The translations under genes were made by a program, and so were the position numbers. Positions 9,851 to 18,073 of a stretch of 37,740 bases of DNA are shown piece by piece. The notes beneath the pieces are model-generated. The model saw only the letters and a list, made by a program, of their open reading frames with translations, was not told where the DNA came from and did no database searches. Numbering within the stretch: the first letter of the stretch is position 1; every line of letters starts with the position of its first letter. This DNA comes from a virus: the IMG/VR virus record IMGVR_UViG_3300024503_000118, positions 1-37,740 of that record; one strand, given 5' to 3'.

Positions 9851-10876
9851 TCAGTTCCTCCGAAGACCCATGCGCTGCTGTGCAGCCGGGGTGTGGTACT
9901 TCGCCTTGAGCTTGTCGAAGAACTCGACGCCCTTGGCCTTTACAACATCAGCGGGAATCACATACTCGCCGTTCGAGAGCATCGCCGGAACCTTGTCGTC
10001 CACCGGACCACCGGGGCCTTTGACGTGGCCTGGCCCAGAGTGAATCTCTCCACCATCTGCCTTGCCAGGAGGTCTGTTGGACAGGCCGTAATACGTGCCT
10101 GCCGCTCCAGCCAAACCAGCGATCGCGCCCATCTGGGCGTTGTAGCCAGCCATGCGTCCCTGGAACTCCTGGCCGTACAGGTTTCCGGACTGGTTGTAGC
10201 CTTGCAAGCCGTATCCAGCACCCTGACCAACCATGCCCGCATTGGCTCGAGCATCCGCCATAGCGCCGCTACCGGCACCAACAGCACCACCAAGGCTATT
10301 CCCGGCCAAGCCGATGTACTGACCGGCTGTGTTCGAACGACCACTGGCCGCTTCGTTGACACCGGCACGCAATGCGATCGCCTTGTCCATCGTGTCGAAG
10401 GCGGCACCAGTCTGCATACCAGCCGTAGCCAAGGCCTGATCACGGGTCAGCCGCTCGTTGGTACGGGCAAACGCGGACGAGTTGGGGTTGACGCCGTATC
10501 GCGACAAGCTACGCAGCGACTGATCTCGAGCATTCGAGAACTGCTGGTTGGCGCTGGCCGCAGCGATGCCCTGACGACGCTCGATGTTCTCTCGAGAGTC
10601 GTAGCCCATCGCATCGGCTTTGACCTTGTCGCGCAGGTCTTTGTTGGCCTTGTCTTCCTCGATGCGGCGACGAGCCTCTTCCCGGGCAAGCTGGGAGTCT
10701 TCAAGGTAGCTCTGAGTCGCCCTCTCAGCGAGCGCAAGCTGGCGCTCCTGCATCGGCTTGAGGTCGGTCTGGTAGATAGACTTGTAGAAGTCGAATGTTT
10801 CTTTGCCCAGCTCGGCGCTGGCCCTGGCTGCTTCGCCAATTCCCGGATCCGGCTGGGGTGCGCTCATCCATCCCAT
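9851..10876 (-). CDS. Putative internal virion protein (gp14-position) with ADGG/IPADVV tail
   Basis: The 341-residue protein has a highly charged helical region at about 30-110 (many Arg/Glu pairs). A Gly/Ala-rich middle with small-residue helices follows at about 170-260. Near residues 275-325 there is a conserved-looking tail containing KADGGEIHSGPG, PAMLSNGEYVIPADVV and KGVEFFDKL. Tails of the form 'PAMLSxGEYVIPADVV' are widespread at the ends of phage internal or tail-associated proteins, but their function is not established. The gene sits just upstream of two further internal-virion candidates, matching the smallest member of the T7 gp14-15-16 series. The start ATG is followed by a second in-frame ATG at codon 4. 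Confidence 0.75.
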   Translation of the reverse strand: MGWMSAPQPDPGIGEAARASAELGKETFDFYKSIYQTDLKPMQERQLALAERATQSYLEDSQLAREEARRRIEEDKANKDLRDKVKADAMGYDSRENIERRQGIAAASANQQFSNARDQSLRSLSRYGVNPNSSAFARTNERLTRDQALATAGMQTGAAFDTMDKAIALRAGVNEAASGRSNTAGQYIGLAGNSLGGAVGAGSGAMADARANAGMVGQGAGYGLQGYNQSGNLYGQEFQGRMAGYNAQMGAIAGLAGAAGTYYGLSNRPPGKADGGEIHSGPGHVKGPGGPVDDKVPAMLSNGEYVIPADVVKAKGVEFFDKLKAKYHTPAAQQRMGLRRN

Positions 10877-10880
10877 AGTC

Positions 10881-11327
10881 TTACCCTTTCAAAAACTCTT
10901 CGAGTGTGTCGTTCTGTGCAAGCATCCTGATCTCAGGAGTCACCGACACAGCCCACTCGAAGCCGCCGATGATTCGTGCCATATGAACAAACAGATCACA
11001 CAGGCTGTGCCGGATCACGTTGGCGATCTCGACACCCTTCTGCCCGTGGTTCGCCTTCAGCTCGTCGGAAGCCAGCCAGTTGAGGATCGAGGTCTCCATC
11101 AGCGGCAGAAGCTCAGAGCAGTGATTGCGGAAGAAGGCGTTGCGGTTCACCCCAGACAGGGCGAGCCACATCATTTCGTTGATGTCTGACGGCGTGACCT
11201 CGGCGTCCTTGTCGATCAGGTCATCCCAAACGTCAGCGATTCGGGTCAACATGAGTGCGAGCTGCACCGCATCAGGGTCGTCCCTGAAGAACCTGTGCAG
11301 CAGAGAGATCGTTTTGGCGTCCCGCAT
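10881..11327 (-). CDS. Conserved-type helical phage protein, function unknown
   Basis: This 148-residue, apparently all-helical protein lies between the DUF4376 gene and the internal virion proteins. It carries the acidic segment WDDLIDKD at about 34-41, which superficially matches the DDxxD motif of isoprenyl diphosphate synthases. The protein is far too short for that fold and lacks a second aspartate-rich motif, so I do not assign that function. No clear Shine-Dalgarno is visible before the ATG, and a 65-base gap separates it from the upstream gene. Its position suggests a virion-assembly or morphogenesis role, which is inference only. Confidence 0.7.
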   Translation of the reverse strand: MRDAKTISLLHRFFRDDPDAVQLALMLTRIADVWDDLIDKDAEVTPSDINEMMWLALSGVNRNAFFRNHCSELLPLMETSILNWLASDELKANHGQKGVEIANVIRHSLCDLFVHMARIIGGFEWAVSVTPEIRMLAQNDTLEEFLKG

Positions 11328-11392
11328 TGCTTAGGGTTTCTACTGATAGGTCTGGTTGTGATTGAAGGTCGTCACGCCGCAATTGTCTCTGG

Positions 11393-11998
11393 TCACGGGG
11401 TGTCGTCGGGCCAGTGGATGGCGTTGACCTCGGCGGCAGTTGTGGCCGCTTCGATCTGCTGCCGAAGGGTTCTGCCCAGGACGTGCTGAGCGTTGACGTG
11501 TACCGCCAGGGCCTGGCCCACCGAGATCATCTGCGCACCTGTCAGCGTCCGTACGGTATTGTCCTTGAGCGTCCAGTCCATCAAGAACGACGCAGGGTTC
11601 ATGTTGGCGAGCTGAGTGGCCCCGACGATCTTGGTCTGTGACTCCGGGTCAGAGTCGAACACCGACCCGTCCCAGGTGAATCCGCCATGCTCGGCTGCAT
11701 CTCGAGCAGCCTTGATCTCGGCCCACTTGTCCGCCTTCAGCGCATCAGGCGTTCGCGCATCCACCCACTGCTCGGCGCCAGGGTTCCATGTGGCCGGGTG
11801 CAGGGGTGGGACAGCTTTTCTGGCGGCACCCTCGGGCGTGTAGGCAACCCATGCGCCGTCACGAACACAGCCATCGTCGGCCATAACGGGTGAGTTGACC
11901 TCTACCCAAGGCTTATCGTTGGGCGGAGGGCTGTCCTCTGGGAAGCCGAAAACGTATTTGACGGTGCCCGACTCGTCGTAAAACGCTGCAAATTTCAT
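11393..11998 (-). CDS. DUF4376-type tail fibre accessory protein
   Basis: The 201-residue protein begins with a short beta-type segment (MKFAAFYDESGTVKYVFGFP). From about residue 90 it has the layout of DUF4376: KWAEIKAARD, GGFTWDG, SVFDSDPESQTKIVGA, then a DWTLKDN stretch and a helical end reading AAEVNAIHW. In other phages this domain sits at the end of tail-fibre operons, in proteins likened to fibre assembly factors or fibre termini. Here the start overlaps the stop of the 972-residue fibre gene by 4 bases (ATGA), so it is probably that fibre's partner. The family assignment is by eye, and assembly versus structural role is open. Confidence 0.8.
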   Translation of the reverse strand: MKFAAFYDESGTVKYVFGFPEDSPPPNDKPWVEVNSPVMADDGCVRDGAWVAYTPEGAARKAVPPLHPATWNPGAEQWVDARTPDALKADKWAEIKAARDAAEHGGFTWDGSVFDSDPESQTKIVGATQLANMNPASFLMDWTLKDNTVRTLTGAQMISVGQALAVHVNAQHVLGRTLRQQIEAATTAAEVNAIHWPDDTP

Positions 11999-14913
11999 CG
12001 CTTGCCACCGGATGCGATCAGCGAGACCGCGCTGTAGGTAAATGTTCCAGACCCGGGCCCCTGGTTGACGAGGTCAACCGTGTAGACGTTGTAGCCATCC
12101 AGCGGCGATGGATCGAATGCAGTGGCGACAAACGAAGATGTCTGAGCGTCGAGCACGGACACCGCAGAAGACGAGATCAGGACTGTGTTGCGCCGGATGT
12201 AGATGCCCATCGTTGAGCCGCCACCAGAGCTGATCGCATTCAGCGTGACAATCACGGTCACGCCGCTAGACCCGCCCGCCATCGTCAGCCCAAGAGCGAC
12301 TACCGTGCTTGCTGTGTTTCCAAAGGAAAGGGAGCCAGAAGATCCGCTTGCAATGTTCATCGCGGTCACGGATCCGCCCTGAATGTTCAGGGTGTTGACC
12401 ATCACCGTGTTGGCCTTCAGCGTTGACGCCTCGATGTCGCCACGAGCGTAGATGTTGTTGAAGGTTGCGTTGCCAGTGCCGGTAATTGACCAGCCTGTGC
12501 CAGCGCCAAAGTTGCTCGACGACAGTCCGCCGCCGGTGATGTTGATGCCGCCGATCTGTCCATTGGTAGAGAAGACGCTGCCGCGAACCGTGACGTTGCT
12601 GAACTCTGCTGCGCCAGACTGGTTCAGCGAGAAGCCGGTCAGGCCGCTGACGTAGTTCGATGACGAGATGCCGTTGGCGTCAATCAGGATCGAGCCGATC
12701 GTGCCGAAGTAGGCGTAGATACCTCCTCGCACAATCGCGTTGGTGCCGTCGAACTGAAGAGAACGACCGTTGATACCGGTCGATCCGTTGCCGATGTAGA
12801 ACTGATTGACCCCGCCGTAGTCACCCAGGTAGAAGCCAGCATTGCCAGGAAGCACGGCTCCCGAGCGGACAATTGGAGAGCGAAGGTCGATTGCCGCCGT
12901 GATGGTTCCGGCTGTGATCTTGTCCGCAGCCAGGTCAGCGATCTTGGAGTTGGTGACCGCAAGGTTCTGGATGGCCGCGTTGCCAACAGCCAGATTGGCA
13001 ATCTTCGCAGATGTGATAGCCGCATCAGCAATCTGTGCAGAGCCGACGGCTAAGTTGGCAATCAGAGCTGTAGTGATCGCGCCTGTCTGAATCGCTGCCG
13101 TGCCAACAGCCAGATTGGCAATCTTCGCAGATGTGATGGCCGCGTCCTGGATTTGCGCGGAGCCTACAGCAAGGTTGGCAATCAACGCATTTGTGATCGC
13201 TCCAGTCTGAATGGCGGCGGTACCAACAGCCAGACTGGCAATCTTCGCGGACGTGATGGCTGCGTCCTGGATCTGAGCAGTCCCAACAGCAGTATTCGCA
13301 ATCAGTGCGTTCGTGATTGCGGCGTTGGCAATCACGCCATCATTAGCGATGATCGCGTTGACCGCGATCTTGCCAGCCGTCACAGCTCCAGCGGCAAGCT
13401 CAGATGCGCTGATGGCCCCTGCCGCAATTTGCGCCGCAGTGATCGTGTCCGCAGCGATGTTGCTGCCTGTGATGGTGTTTGCGGCGATGCGGTCGCCGGT
13501 AATTGCACCGGCTGCAATGTTGCTTGCCTGGATCGTGCCTGCCGCGATCTTTGCCGCAGTGATGGCCCCAGCAGCCAGCTTCGGGGTGCTGATGGCGTCA
13601 TCGCTGATCTGCGTTGTCGTGATCTGACCGGCGATCTTGGTTGCATTGACCCCGGCAATCTGGGCGTCCGTGATGGTGCCGCTGAGGTCTGATGTATCTA
13701 CGGCTGCGGTATACGCCGTACCACTCCAGCGATACAGCTTGCCGCTGAAGACGATGGTCTCTGTGCTCTTGGTCGTCGGCAGCGCGCCGGTCACAATCGT
13801 CACTGGCTCAATGCCAGACGCAAACTTGGTTAGCGTGACAGCGCCAGACGCGATCTTTCCCGCCGTGACGGCCAGATCTGCCAGCTTCGTGTTGCTGATG
13901 ATGAAGTCGGCGATCTTCGTGGGATCGCTGATCACTGCCATGTTGGCGTTTGCCAGCAATCCAGTGATCTTGCTTCCGCTCAGGTCGATCGCACCATCGG
14001 CAATTTTCCCAGCAGTGATTGCAAGGTTCGCCAACTTGGTGTTGCCGATCAGGCCATCGGCAATCTTGGTCGGATCCGTAATCACCGCCATGTTGGCGTT
14101 TGCCAACAGACCAGTGATCTTGGTGCCGCCCAGGTCGATAGCTCCGTTGGCAATCTTGCCTGCTGTGATCGCAAGGTCAACGAGCTTGGTGTTTCCGATC
14201 AGTGAGTCCGCGATCTTGGTTGGGTCAGTAATGACCTCCATGTTCGCGTTCTTGAGCAGTCCATAGATCTTGTTTCCACCAAGGTCGATTGAGCCATTGG
14301 CGATCTTCTCGGCTGTGATGATCAGGTTCGACAGATCCTGACCACCAATCATGCTGGTGCTTGCAGCGGTGCCGCTGGTGGCGTTGTAAGGCCCAATGAC
14401 ATTCGCCATCGAGACGAACCGGATCCAGTAGTAATACGTCTGACTCGTCTTGCCGACAGGATCAGAGAAGATCGAGCCAATAGTCGTGCCGATCAAGACG
14501 GCAGAGCCAAGAACGTTGGTGGCGCTGCGCCACACCTCTGTGTAGCTGTGATTGCTGTACGCCGCGCCAGTCCACTCCAGGACGATGGTCGAGAACGTGG
14601 AGGTGGCCGTCAGCCCGCCCGGAGCAGGAGGTGTTGTGAGATCTGTGGTCTCGTCGTAAGGGTCTGGGCCAAAGACGCCACCACCATTGCCTACGACCGG
14701 CAGCTTGCCGGTTCCGCCAACGGGGGCTAGGGTGGTCGAACCATCCTTCGCAAGACCGAGCGCCTTCAGCTCGCGCAGGCTGACAAACTGATCGAGCGGA
14801 TCACCAAGTCGACCCTCTCGGACGTCAAGCGAACTCTTGATCGCCTGAAGCGCCTGGACGACGTTGCTGTCGGATGGGGCCGGGATCGCCGGTACTTGGG
14901 TCTCGCGGCTCAT
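11995..14913 (-). CDS. Large repeat-rich tail fibre / host-recognition protein with FN3-like domain
   Basis: This 972-residue protein shows a modular fibre layout. An N-terminal region of about 90 residues is presumably for virion attachment. A fibronectin-III-like domain follows at about 94-185 (PPAPGGLTATSTF, VLEWTGA, YYYWIRFVS). Then come three 50-residue repeats (201-350), decapeptide ITxxxIAAGA repeats (441-520) and 20/40-residue repeats (about 533-660). The C-terminal beta-rich region (about 670-972) resembles the end of lambda J-type central fibre proteins. Regular short repeats with Ile at fixed spacing suggest an elongated trimeric beta structure. The start overlaps the stop of the upstream structural gene (ATGA) and the end overlaps the DUF4376 gene. 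Host-recognition function is inferred. Confidence 0.85.
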   Translation of the reverse strand: MSRETQVPAIPAPSDSNVVQALQAIKSSLDVREGRLGDPLDQFVSLRELKALGLAKDGSTTLAPVGGTGKLPVVGNGGGVFGPDPYDETTDLTTPPAPGGLTATSTFSTIVLEWTGAAYSNHSYTEVWRSATNVLGSAVLIGTTIGSIFSDPVGKTSQTYYYWIRFVSMANVIGPYNATSGTAASTSMIGGQDLSNLIITAEKIANGSIDLGGNKIYGLLKNANMEVITDPTKIADSLIGNTKLVDLAITAGKIANGAIDLGGTKITGLLANANMAVITDPTKIADGLIGNTKLANLAITAGKIADGAIDLSGSKITGLLANANMAVISDPTKIADFIISNTKLADLAVTAGKIASGAVTLTKFASGIEPVTIVTGALPTTKSTETIVFSGKLYRWSGTAYTAAVDTSDLSGTITDAQIAGVNATKIAGQITTTQISDDAISTPKLAAGAITAAKIAAGTIQASNIAAGAITGDRIAANTITGSNIAADTITAAQIAAGAISASELAAGAVTAGKIAVNAIIANDGVIANAAITNALIANTAVGTAQIQDAAITSAKIASLAVGTAAIQTGAITNALIANLAVGSAQIQDAAITSAKIANLAVGTAAIQTGAITTALIANLAVGSAQIADAAITSAKIANLAVGNAAIQNLAVTNSKIADLAADKITAGTITAAIDLRSPIVRSGAVLPGNAGFYLGDYGGVNQFYIGNGSTGINGRSLQFDGTNAIVRGGIYAYFGTIGSILIDANGISSSNYVSGLTGFSLNQSGAAEFSNVTVRGSVFSTNGQIGGINITGGGLSSSNFGAGTGWSITGTGNATFNNIYARGDIEASTLKANTVMVNTLNIQGGSVTAMNIASGSSGSLSFGNTASTVVALGLTMAGGSSGVTVIVTLNAISSGGGSTMGIYIRRNTVLISSSAVSVLDAQTSSFVATAFDPSPLDGYNVYTVDLVNQGPGSGTFTYSAVSLIASGGKR
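12934..13593 (-). repeat. In-frame 10-, 20- and 40-residue tandem repeats in the fibre gene
   Basis: Codons 441-520 (13354-13593) read as eight consecutive decapeptides of the form ITxxxIAAGA. Codons 533 to about 660 (12934-13317) are built of 20-residue halves pairing into 40-residue units (ALIANLAVGSAQIQDAAIT / SAKIANLAVGTAAIQTGAIT). Neighbouring 120-bp DNA units are nearly identical, including the recurrent string GCCAGATTGGCAATCTTCGC (near 12990 and 13110 on the plus strand), which indicates recent duplication and scope for length change by recombination. Confidence 0.85.
13864..14313 (-). repeat. Three in-frame 150-bp repeats in the fibre gene
   Basis: Codons 201-250, 251-300 and 301-350 are three exactly in-phase 50-residue copies. 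Each reads GKIANGAIDLGG, KITGLLANANM, ITDPTKIADGLIG, NTKLANLAIT or close variants. A fourth copy starts at codon 351 and decays. The exact 150-base spacing without indels points to tandem duplication under selection for frame. Confidence 0.85.
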
Positions 14914-16535
14914 ACCTGCATCAGCTCCGCAACAGACGTCGCCATGTAGAACTCGGTCACATCAGTTGTGCCCTCGATCTCCACGTACCAGTCCAGGGCC
15001 TTGAACCCGGCTGGCAAACGAAAATGAGCCTCTGACGCCACGCTCTTCGTCAGCTTGAGAGCGCCATCCGCATAGACCTTCAACTGCACCGGATAGGCCG
15101 AGGCTCGAACCTGAGCCACAGAGAAGTTCACATGCTGCGGGGCGCGGAAGACCTTCGAGCGCCACAGGTACGGCAGGTTTGTCCCGGCATCGAAGCGAAC
15201 AATGTTCGCCCCCTGCACCAGGTACAGGGTGTCCGTAGACGCATCCTGGAAGCCAGAGACGATCGGCTGAGCTCCGCCAGACCCAAGGTCTGACACGGTC
15301 ATGTACGCGCCCTGACCGGTGAAGTCGAAGATCAGCAGGCCACGCTCAGAGCCGGTGTTGTAGAACCCATGCCACCTTCCGTTGTAGAGGAAGGCCAGGA
15401 TCGAGTCCGGCTTGTAGGCTTGCCACTGCTCCCGCGACAGGATGTTCTGGGTGACCACCTGGACACCGCTGCCGCCGATCGACACCAGGCCATCAGGCGA
15501 TGCGTACATCACGCCGTCACCGGTCTCCACGATCGATCGCTTGGAGACGCAGGCTTGCCGCAGCTCCATCTTGGTCGTGGACATGGCCGACGGATCCACG
15601 CCTTGCAGCAGATACGGGAAGGTTCTGGTCAGCACCACAACCGTCTGACCGAAGGTGCCAAGGCCCACGATGTCAGCATCCACCGGGTACTCATGCGGCC
15701 AGGCATGAGGCAGGTACGGCTCGGACATGTAGACGGTGTTGCCGACAAAGCCAACAGCCACGCCGTTGGCCATCATCCGCAGCCCCTTCAGGCCAGCAGG
15801 AGGCTCTACCCAGTCCTCTGTGCCGAGTACTTCTCCCAGGCTTGCCTGAGTCTTGCTGTCGGTGTAGCTCGTCGTGGCGATCGGAACCTCAGCCACGAAC
15901 TGGAAGTACGCCTGAGCGCCAGTAGCCGAAGAGCGGTAGATCCGCTTGAGCGTCAGGTTGCGGTTGCCACCTGGGTTGCCCGGGATGCTGACCGTGACCG
16001 GCTGGGTGTTGTTGATCGAGACAACAGCAGAGGCGTTGGACGGAGGCCCTTCTTCGCCGAACGCGGACACGTACGTGATGACGTAGGTGCGGCTCTCGGT
16101 GTGAACAGCTTCCGTCGGAGCGGTAGATGCCGTGACCGTGGGAGCCGTCGTTGGCTTCGGGATGCCCAGCAGGTATGACGCCCCCGGATAGCTCGCGCCA
16201 GACAAGATCAGGTTGTTGGGCGAGTAGCGAGGAGCTACACCGTCAGTCCAATACAGGCGATCGTACTGATCGGCCACGATCGGTGAGCGCACGACATCCA
16301 CATCACCAGGGAACTCGAGCCAGTAGTTGGTCTCCGTCGCGCTGGTGCCGTAGCGGTAGATCGTCTGCGGCGAGGCAGAGGTGGTGGCCTTGAGAGTGGT
16401 CGTGCCCTTGAGCGCAGAGATGGCACCGGAGATCAGCTTGACGTTACGGGCAAGCTGCGCCTCACCCGAATCCAAGAGGATTGGGTTGGAGATCGGCTTC
16501 ATGCCGTTGAAGCCCTTGATTCCGATCAGTGCCAT
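14910..16535 (-). CDS. Podoviral tail structural protein, probably tail-tube/stabilisation type
   Basis: The 541-residue beta-rich protein starts MALIGIKGFNGMKP, followed by LLDSGEAQLARNVKLISG. This opening style is seen in podoviral tail tubular (gp12-like) and P22 gp10-like tail proteins, with an 'observed sites' pattern of repeated short beta strands. An Ig/FN3-like stretch lies at about 130-225 (VHTESRTYVITYVSAFGEEGPPSNAS), and propeller-like segments follow (GVMYASPDGLVSIGGSGVQVV). It sits just after the lysis cassette and overlaps the start of the large fibre gene, so it is a plausible platform for that fibre. The assignment rests on general resemblance and context; no catalytic motif was seen. 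Confidence 0.7.
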   Translation of the reverse strand: MALIGIKGFNGMKPISNPILLDSGEAQLARNVKLISGAISALKGTTTLKATTSASPQTIYRYGTSATETNYWLEFPGDVDVVRSPIVADQYDRLYWTDGVAPRYSPNNLILSGASYPGASYLLGIPKPTTAPTVTASTAPTEAVHTESRTYVITYVSAFGEEGPPSNASAVVSINNTQPVTVSIPGNPGGNRNLTLKRIYRSSATGAQAYFQFVAEVPIATTSYTDSKTQASLGEVLGTEDWVEPPAGLKGLRMMANGVAVGFVGNTVYMSEPYLPHAWPHEYPVDADIVGLGTFGQTVVVLTRTFPYLLQGVDPSAMSTTKMELRQACVSKRSIVETGDGVMYASPDGLVSIGGSGVQVVTQNILSREQWQAYKPDSILAFLYNGRWHGFYNTGSERGLLIFDFTGQGAYMTVSDLGSGGAQPIVSGFQDASTDTLYLVQGANIVRFDAGTNLPYLWRSKVFRAPQHVNFSVAQVRASAYPVQLKVYADGALKLTKSVASEAHFRLPAGFKALDWYVEIEGTTDVTEFYMATSVAELMQV

Positions 16536-16543
16536 GTGGTGCC

Positions 16544-17035
16544 CTACTTTGCTGCGTGACAGACGCTGCCGACGAAGTCTTGCAGCCCGCTCACTTGGTC
16601 TCTGAGTTGGTCAGCCGATCGAGCCACGTCCGTATATCTGCCTGCGCACGCTCCAAGAAGCTCTCTTGCGGTACGGGCTTGCTCAAAGAGGGCGGCAGAC
16701 TCGGGGTCTGTGGGGGCTGTACCGGAATTGAGTCGGAGGATCTGGTCGCGCAGGCTGCTTGCAACAGACTCAGTAGCAGCAATCCGGCGATTGAGAACTT
16801 CCTGCTTCTGTGCTTGCTCATTGGAGACCCTTTCAGCTTGCTGACGCATTGCTTGTTCTTTGGCTCGAGCCTCAGCCTCAGCTCGGCGTGTATTTTCTGC
16901 GACCTCTGCGCGGTAGTCCGCCAGCTCGGCCTTCGCGCTGTGCATCCGAACGTAGGAGATCCCGGCCAGTAACGCGAAAAGGGCGACCAGCGCCGCCCAT
17001 ACCCAGCTAGGAACCAGATCCAGGATCTTCAGCAT
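16544..17035 (-). CDS. Rz: i-spanin, Rz-like
   Basis: The 163-residue inner-membrane spanin subunit has one N-terminal transmembrane segment (about residues 9-28, VPSWVWAALVALFALLAGI), with a short cytoplasmic start. A long periplasmic coiled coil rich in Ala, Glu, Gln and Arg follows at about 32-120. In Gram-negative phages Rz pairs with the outer-membrane lipoprotein Rz1 to fuse the membranes at the last lysis step. The start ATG overlaps the endolysin stop (TGATG). The Rz1 gene is wholly nested within it in another frame, which is the diagnostic arrangement. The C-terminal part (LLGACAGRYTDVARSAD) resembles DUF2514-type Rz proteins. Confidence 0.92.
   Translation of the reverse strand: MLKILDLVPSWVWAALVALFALLAGISYVRMHSAKAELADYRAEVAENTRRAEAEARAKEQAMRQQAERVSNEQAQKQEVLNRRIAATESVASSLRDQILRLNSGTAPTDPESAALFEQARTARELLGACAGRYTDVARSADQLRDQVSGLQDFVGSVCHAAK
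16591..16821 (-). CDS. Rz1: o-spanin, Rz1-like lipoprotein nested in Rz
   Basis: The 76-residue protein lies entirely inside Rz in an alternative frame. It has a basic N-terminus (MSKHRSRKF), a hydrophobic core (IAGLLLLSLLQAAC) and a cysteine at residue 24 for lipid attachment. The lipobox is slightly atypical because position -3 is Gln. The mature part is short and proline-rich (PVQPPQTPSLPPSLSKP), as in lambda Rz1. It would sit in the outer membrane inner leaflet and bind Rz across the periplasm. Size, nesting, signal and proline content all agree. Confidence 0.9.
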   Translation of the reverse strand: MSKHRSRKFSIAGLLLLSLLQAACATRSSDSIPVQPPQTPSLPPSLSKPVPQESFLERAQADIRTWLDRLTNSETK

Positions 17036-17739
17036 CAGACCTTCCCCTGGTACTTCGGCATCCTGGTCAGCAGGACATCGTGTACATGGTGTCTATTGAT
17101 GTCGCAGGCACTGCGGTTGCCGTACAGCGGCTTGGTGGACTTCAGGCAGGTGTGCTCGACGTTGCCAAACCAGACGTTCGGGTTGCATCCGGACTTCAGA
17201 CCGCAGGCACGGCGCTCGTTGAGCAGGCCACCGATCCCGCCGTTGTAGGCGGCATCAGCCATAGCCAGCCTGGGCAAGTGATCCGGCACCAGCTTGACCA
17301 GCCGGTTGTAGGCATCCCTGGTCATCAGGACGATCACCCGCATCTGGAGGTCAGGACGCTGGTAAACCGTCTCCCAGCGCAGCTCGTTGAGCCCACGGGG
17401 ATCCAGGCGGCGGCTGTCGGCCAAGGCGTCGAACCGGACGCTGCCGTCCTGGTTGAATGCGCGAGTCAACTGACCCAATCCAGCACCCTCCTCCCGGTCA
17501 GACTTCAGCCGAGAAGTTGGTGCCCAGCACCGGGAGTGCTTGAGACTGATACAGCTTTCGTGCTCGATCAGGGCCGCGAAGTAGTTCGGCGTGGGCATCG
17601 TAGGCCAGACGTCCTTGACCTGGGCGCTGAGCGTCGGGAGGTGTTCCTTTGCCCTTTCGGGGATGAACGTCTCCACCGGCTGCGAACTGGCGCAACCAAG
17701 CCCGAAGGCGAGCAGAGAGGTCAGCAACCAGCGCAACAC
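17035..17739 (-). CDS. Endolysin, SLT-type lytic transglycosylase with N-terminal export signal
   Basis: The 234-residue peptidoglycan-cleaving enzyme shows the three hallmark motifs of SLT family-1 lytic transglycosylases in order. These are a catalytic Glu in EHESC (Glu61, 'ES' motif), GLGQL at about 93-97 (GLMQ-like) and AAYNGG at about 163-168 (AYNAG-like). Residues 1-19 (MLRWLLTSLLAFGLGCASS) form a weakly hydrophobic export segment. It could act as a signal-arrest-release anchor or a lipoprotein-like signal (Cys16, imperfect lipobox). Either would allow Sec export without a large-hole holin. It lies between the holin candidate and Rz, and its stop overlaps the Rz start. Confidence 0.88.
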   Translation of the reverse strand: MLRWLLTSLLAFGLGCASSQPVETFIPERAKEHLPTLSAQVKDVWPTMPTPNYFAALIEHESCISLKHSRCWAPTSRLKSDREEGAGLGQLTRAFNQDGSVRFDALADSRRLDPRGLNELRWETVYQRPDLQMRVIVLMTRDAYNRLVKLVPDHLPRLAMADAAYNGGIGGLLNERRACGLKSGCNPNVWFGNVEHTCLKSTKPLYGNRSACDINRHHVHDVLLTRMPKYQGKV

Positions 17740-17742
17740 GGA

Positions 17743-18072
17743 TCACCTCTGAACCTGGGCGAAGAACAGCAGCAGGCCGATCAGCACCAGGGCGCGCAGG
17801 AGGCAGATGCCCATGTACGCAACGCCTGCGCCGAAGCTACCTTCGTTGAGAGCCCTGTCGTACAGGGCTTCGCTGGAAGCACGACCAAGCATGGCCTTGG
17901 CGATCAGGTAGGCCAGGCCGGTGACCAGGAGGGCTTGCGCCCACAACTGGACACGCAGCGCCGTATCGGCACCACCACTGGGGTCGGTCACAACGAACCA
18001 GACCAGGACGACCAGGGGGATCAGGGCGAACTGGAACCAGCGGCTACCGATGACGGAAAGGAACTTCTGCAT
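17743..18072 (-). CDS. Putative holin, three transmembrane segments
   Basis: The 109-residue protein has three predicted membrane spans: FQFALIPLVVLVWFVV (about 12-27), AQALLVTGLAYLIAKAM (about 44-60) and MGICLLRALVLIGLLLFF (about 86-103). Three spans and this size match class I holins, and it is directly upstream of the endolysin. Start choice: the ATG at 18072 has a GGAG about 7 bases upstream, whereas the frame's longer extension begins at a TTG inside the preceding gene. It starts just after the stop of the 158-residue gene (TGACATG). Holin function is inferred from topology and neighbourhood. Confidence 0.75.
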   Translation of the reverse strand: MQKFLSVIGSRWFQFALIPLVVLVWFVVTDPSGGADTALRVQLWAQALLVTGLAYLIAKAMLGRASSEALYDRALNEGSFGAGVAYMGICLLRALVLIGLLLFFAQVQR

Positions 18073-18073
18073 G

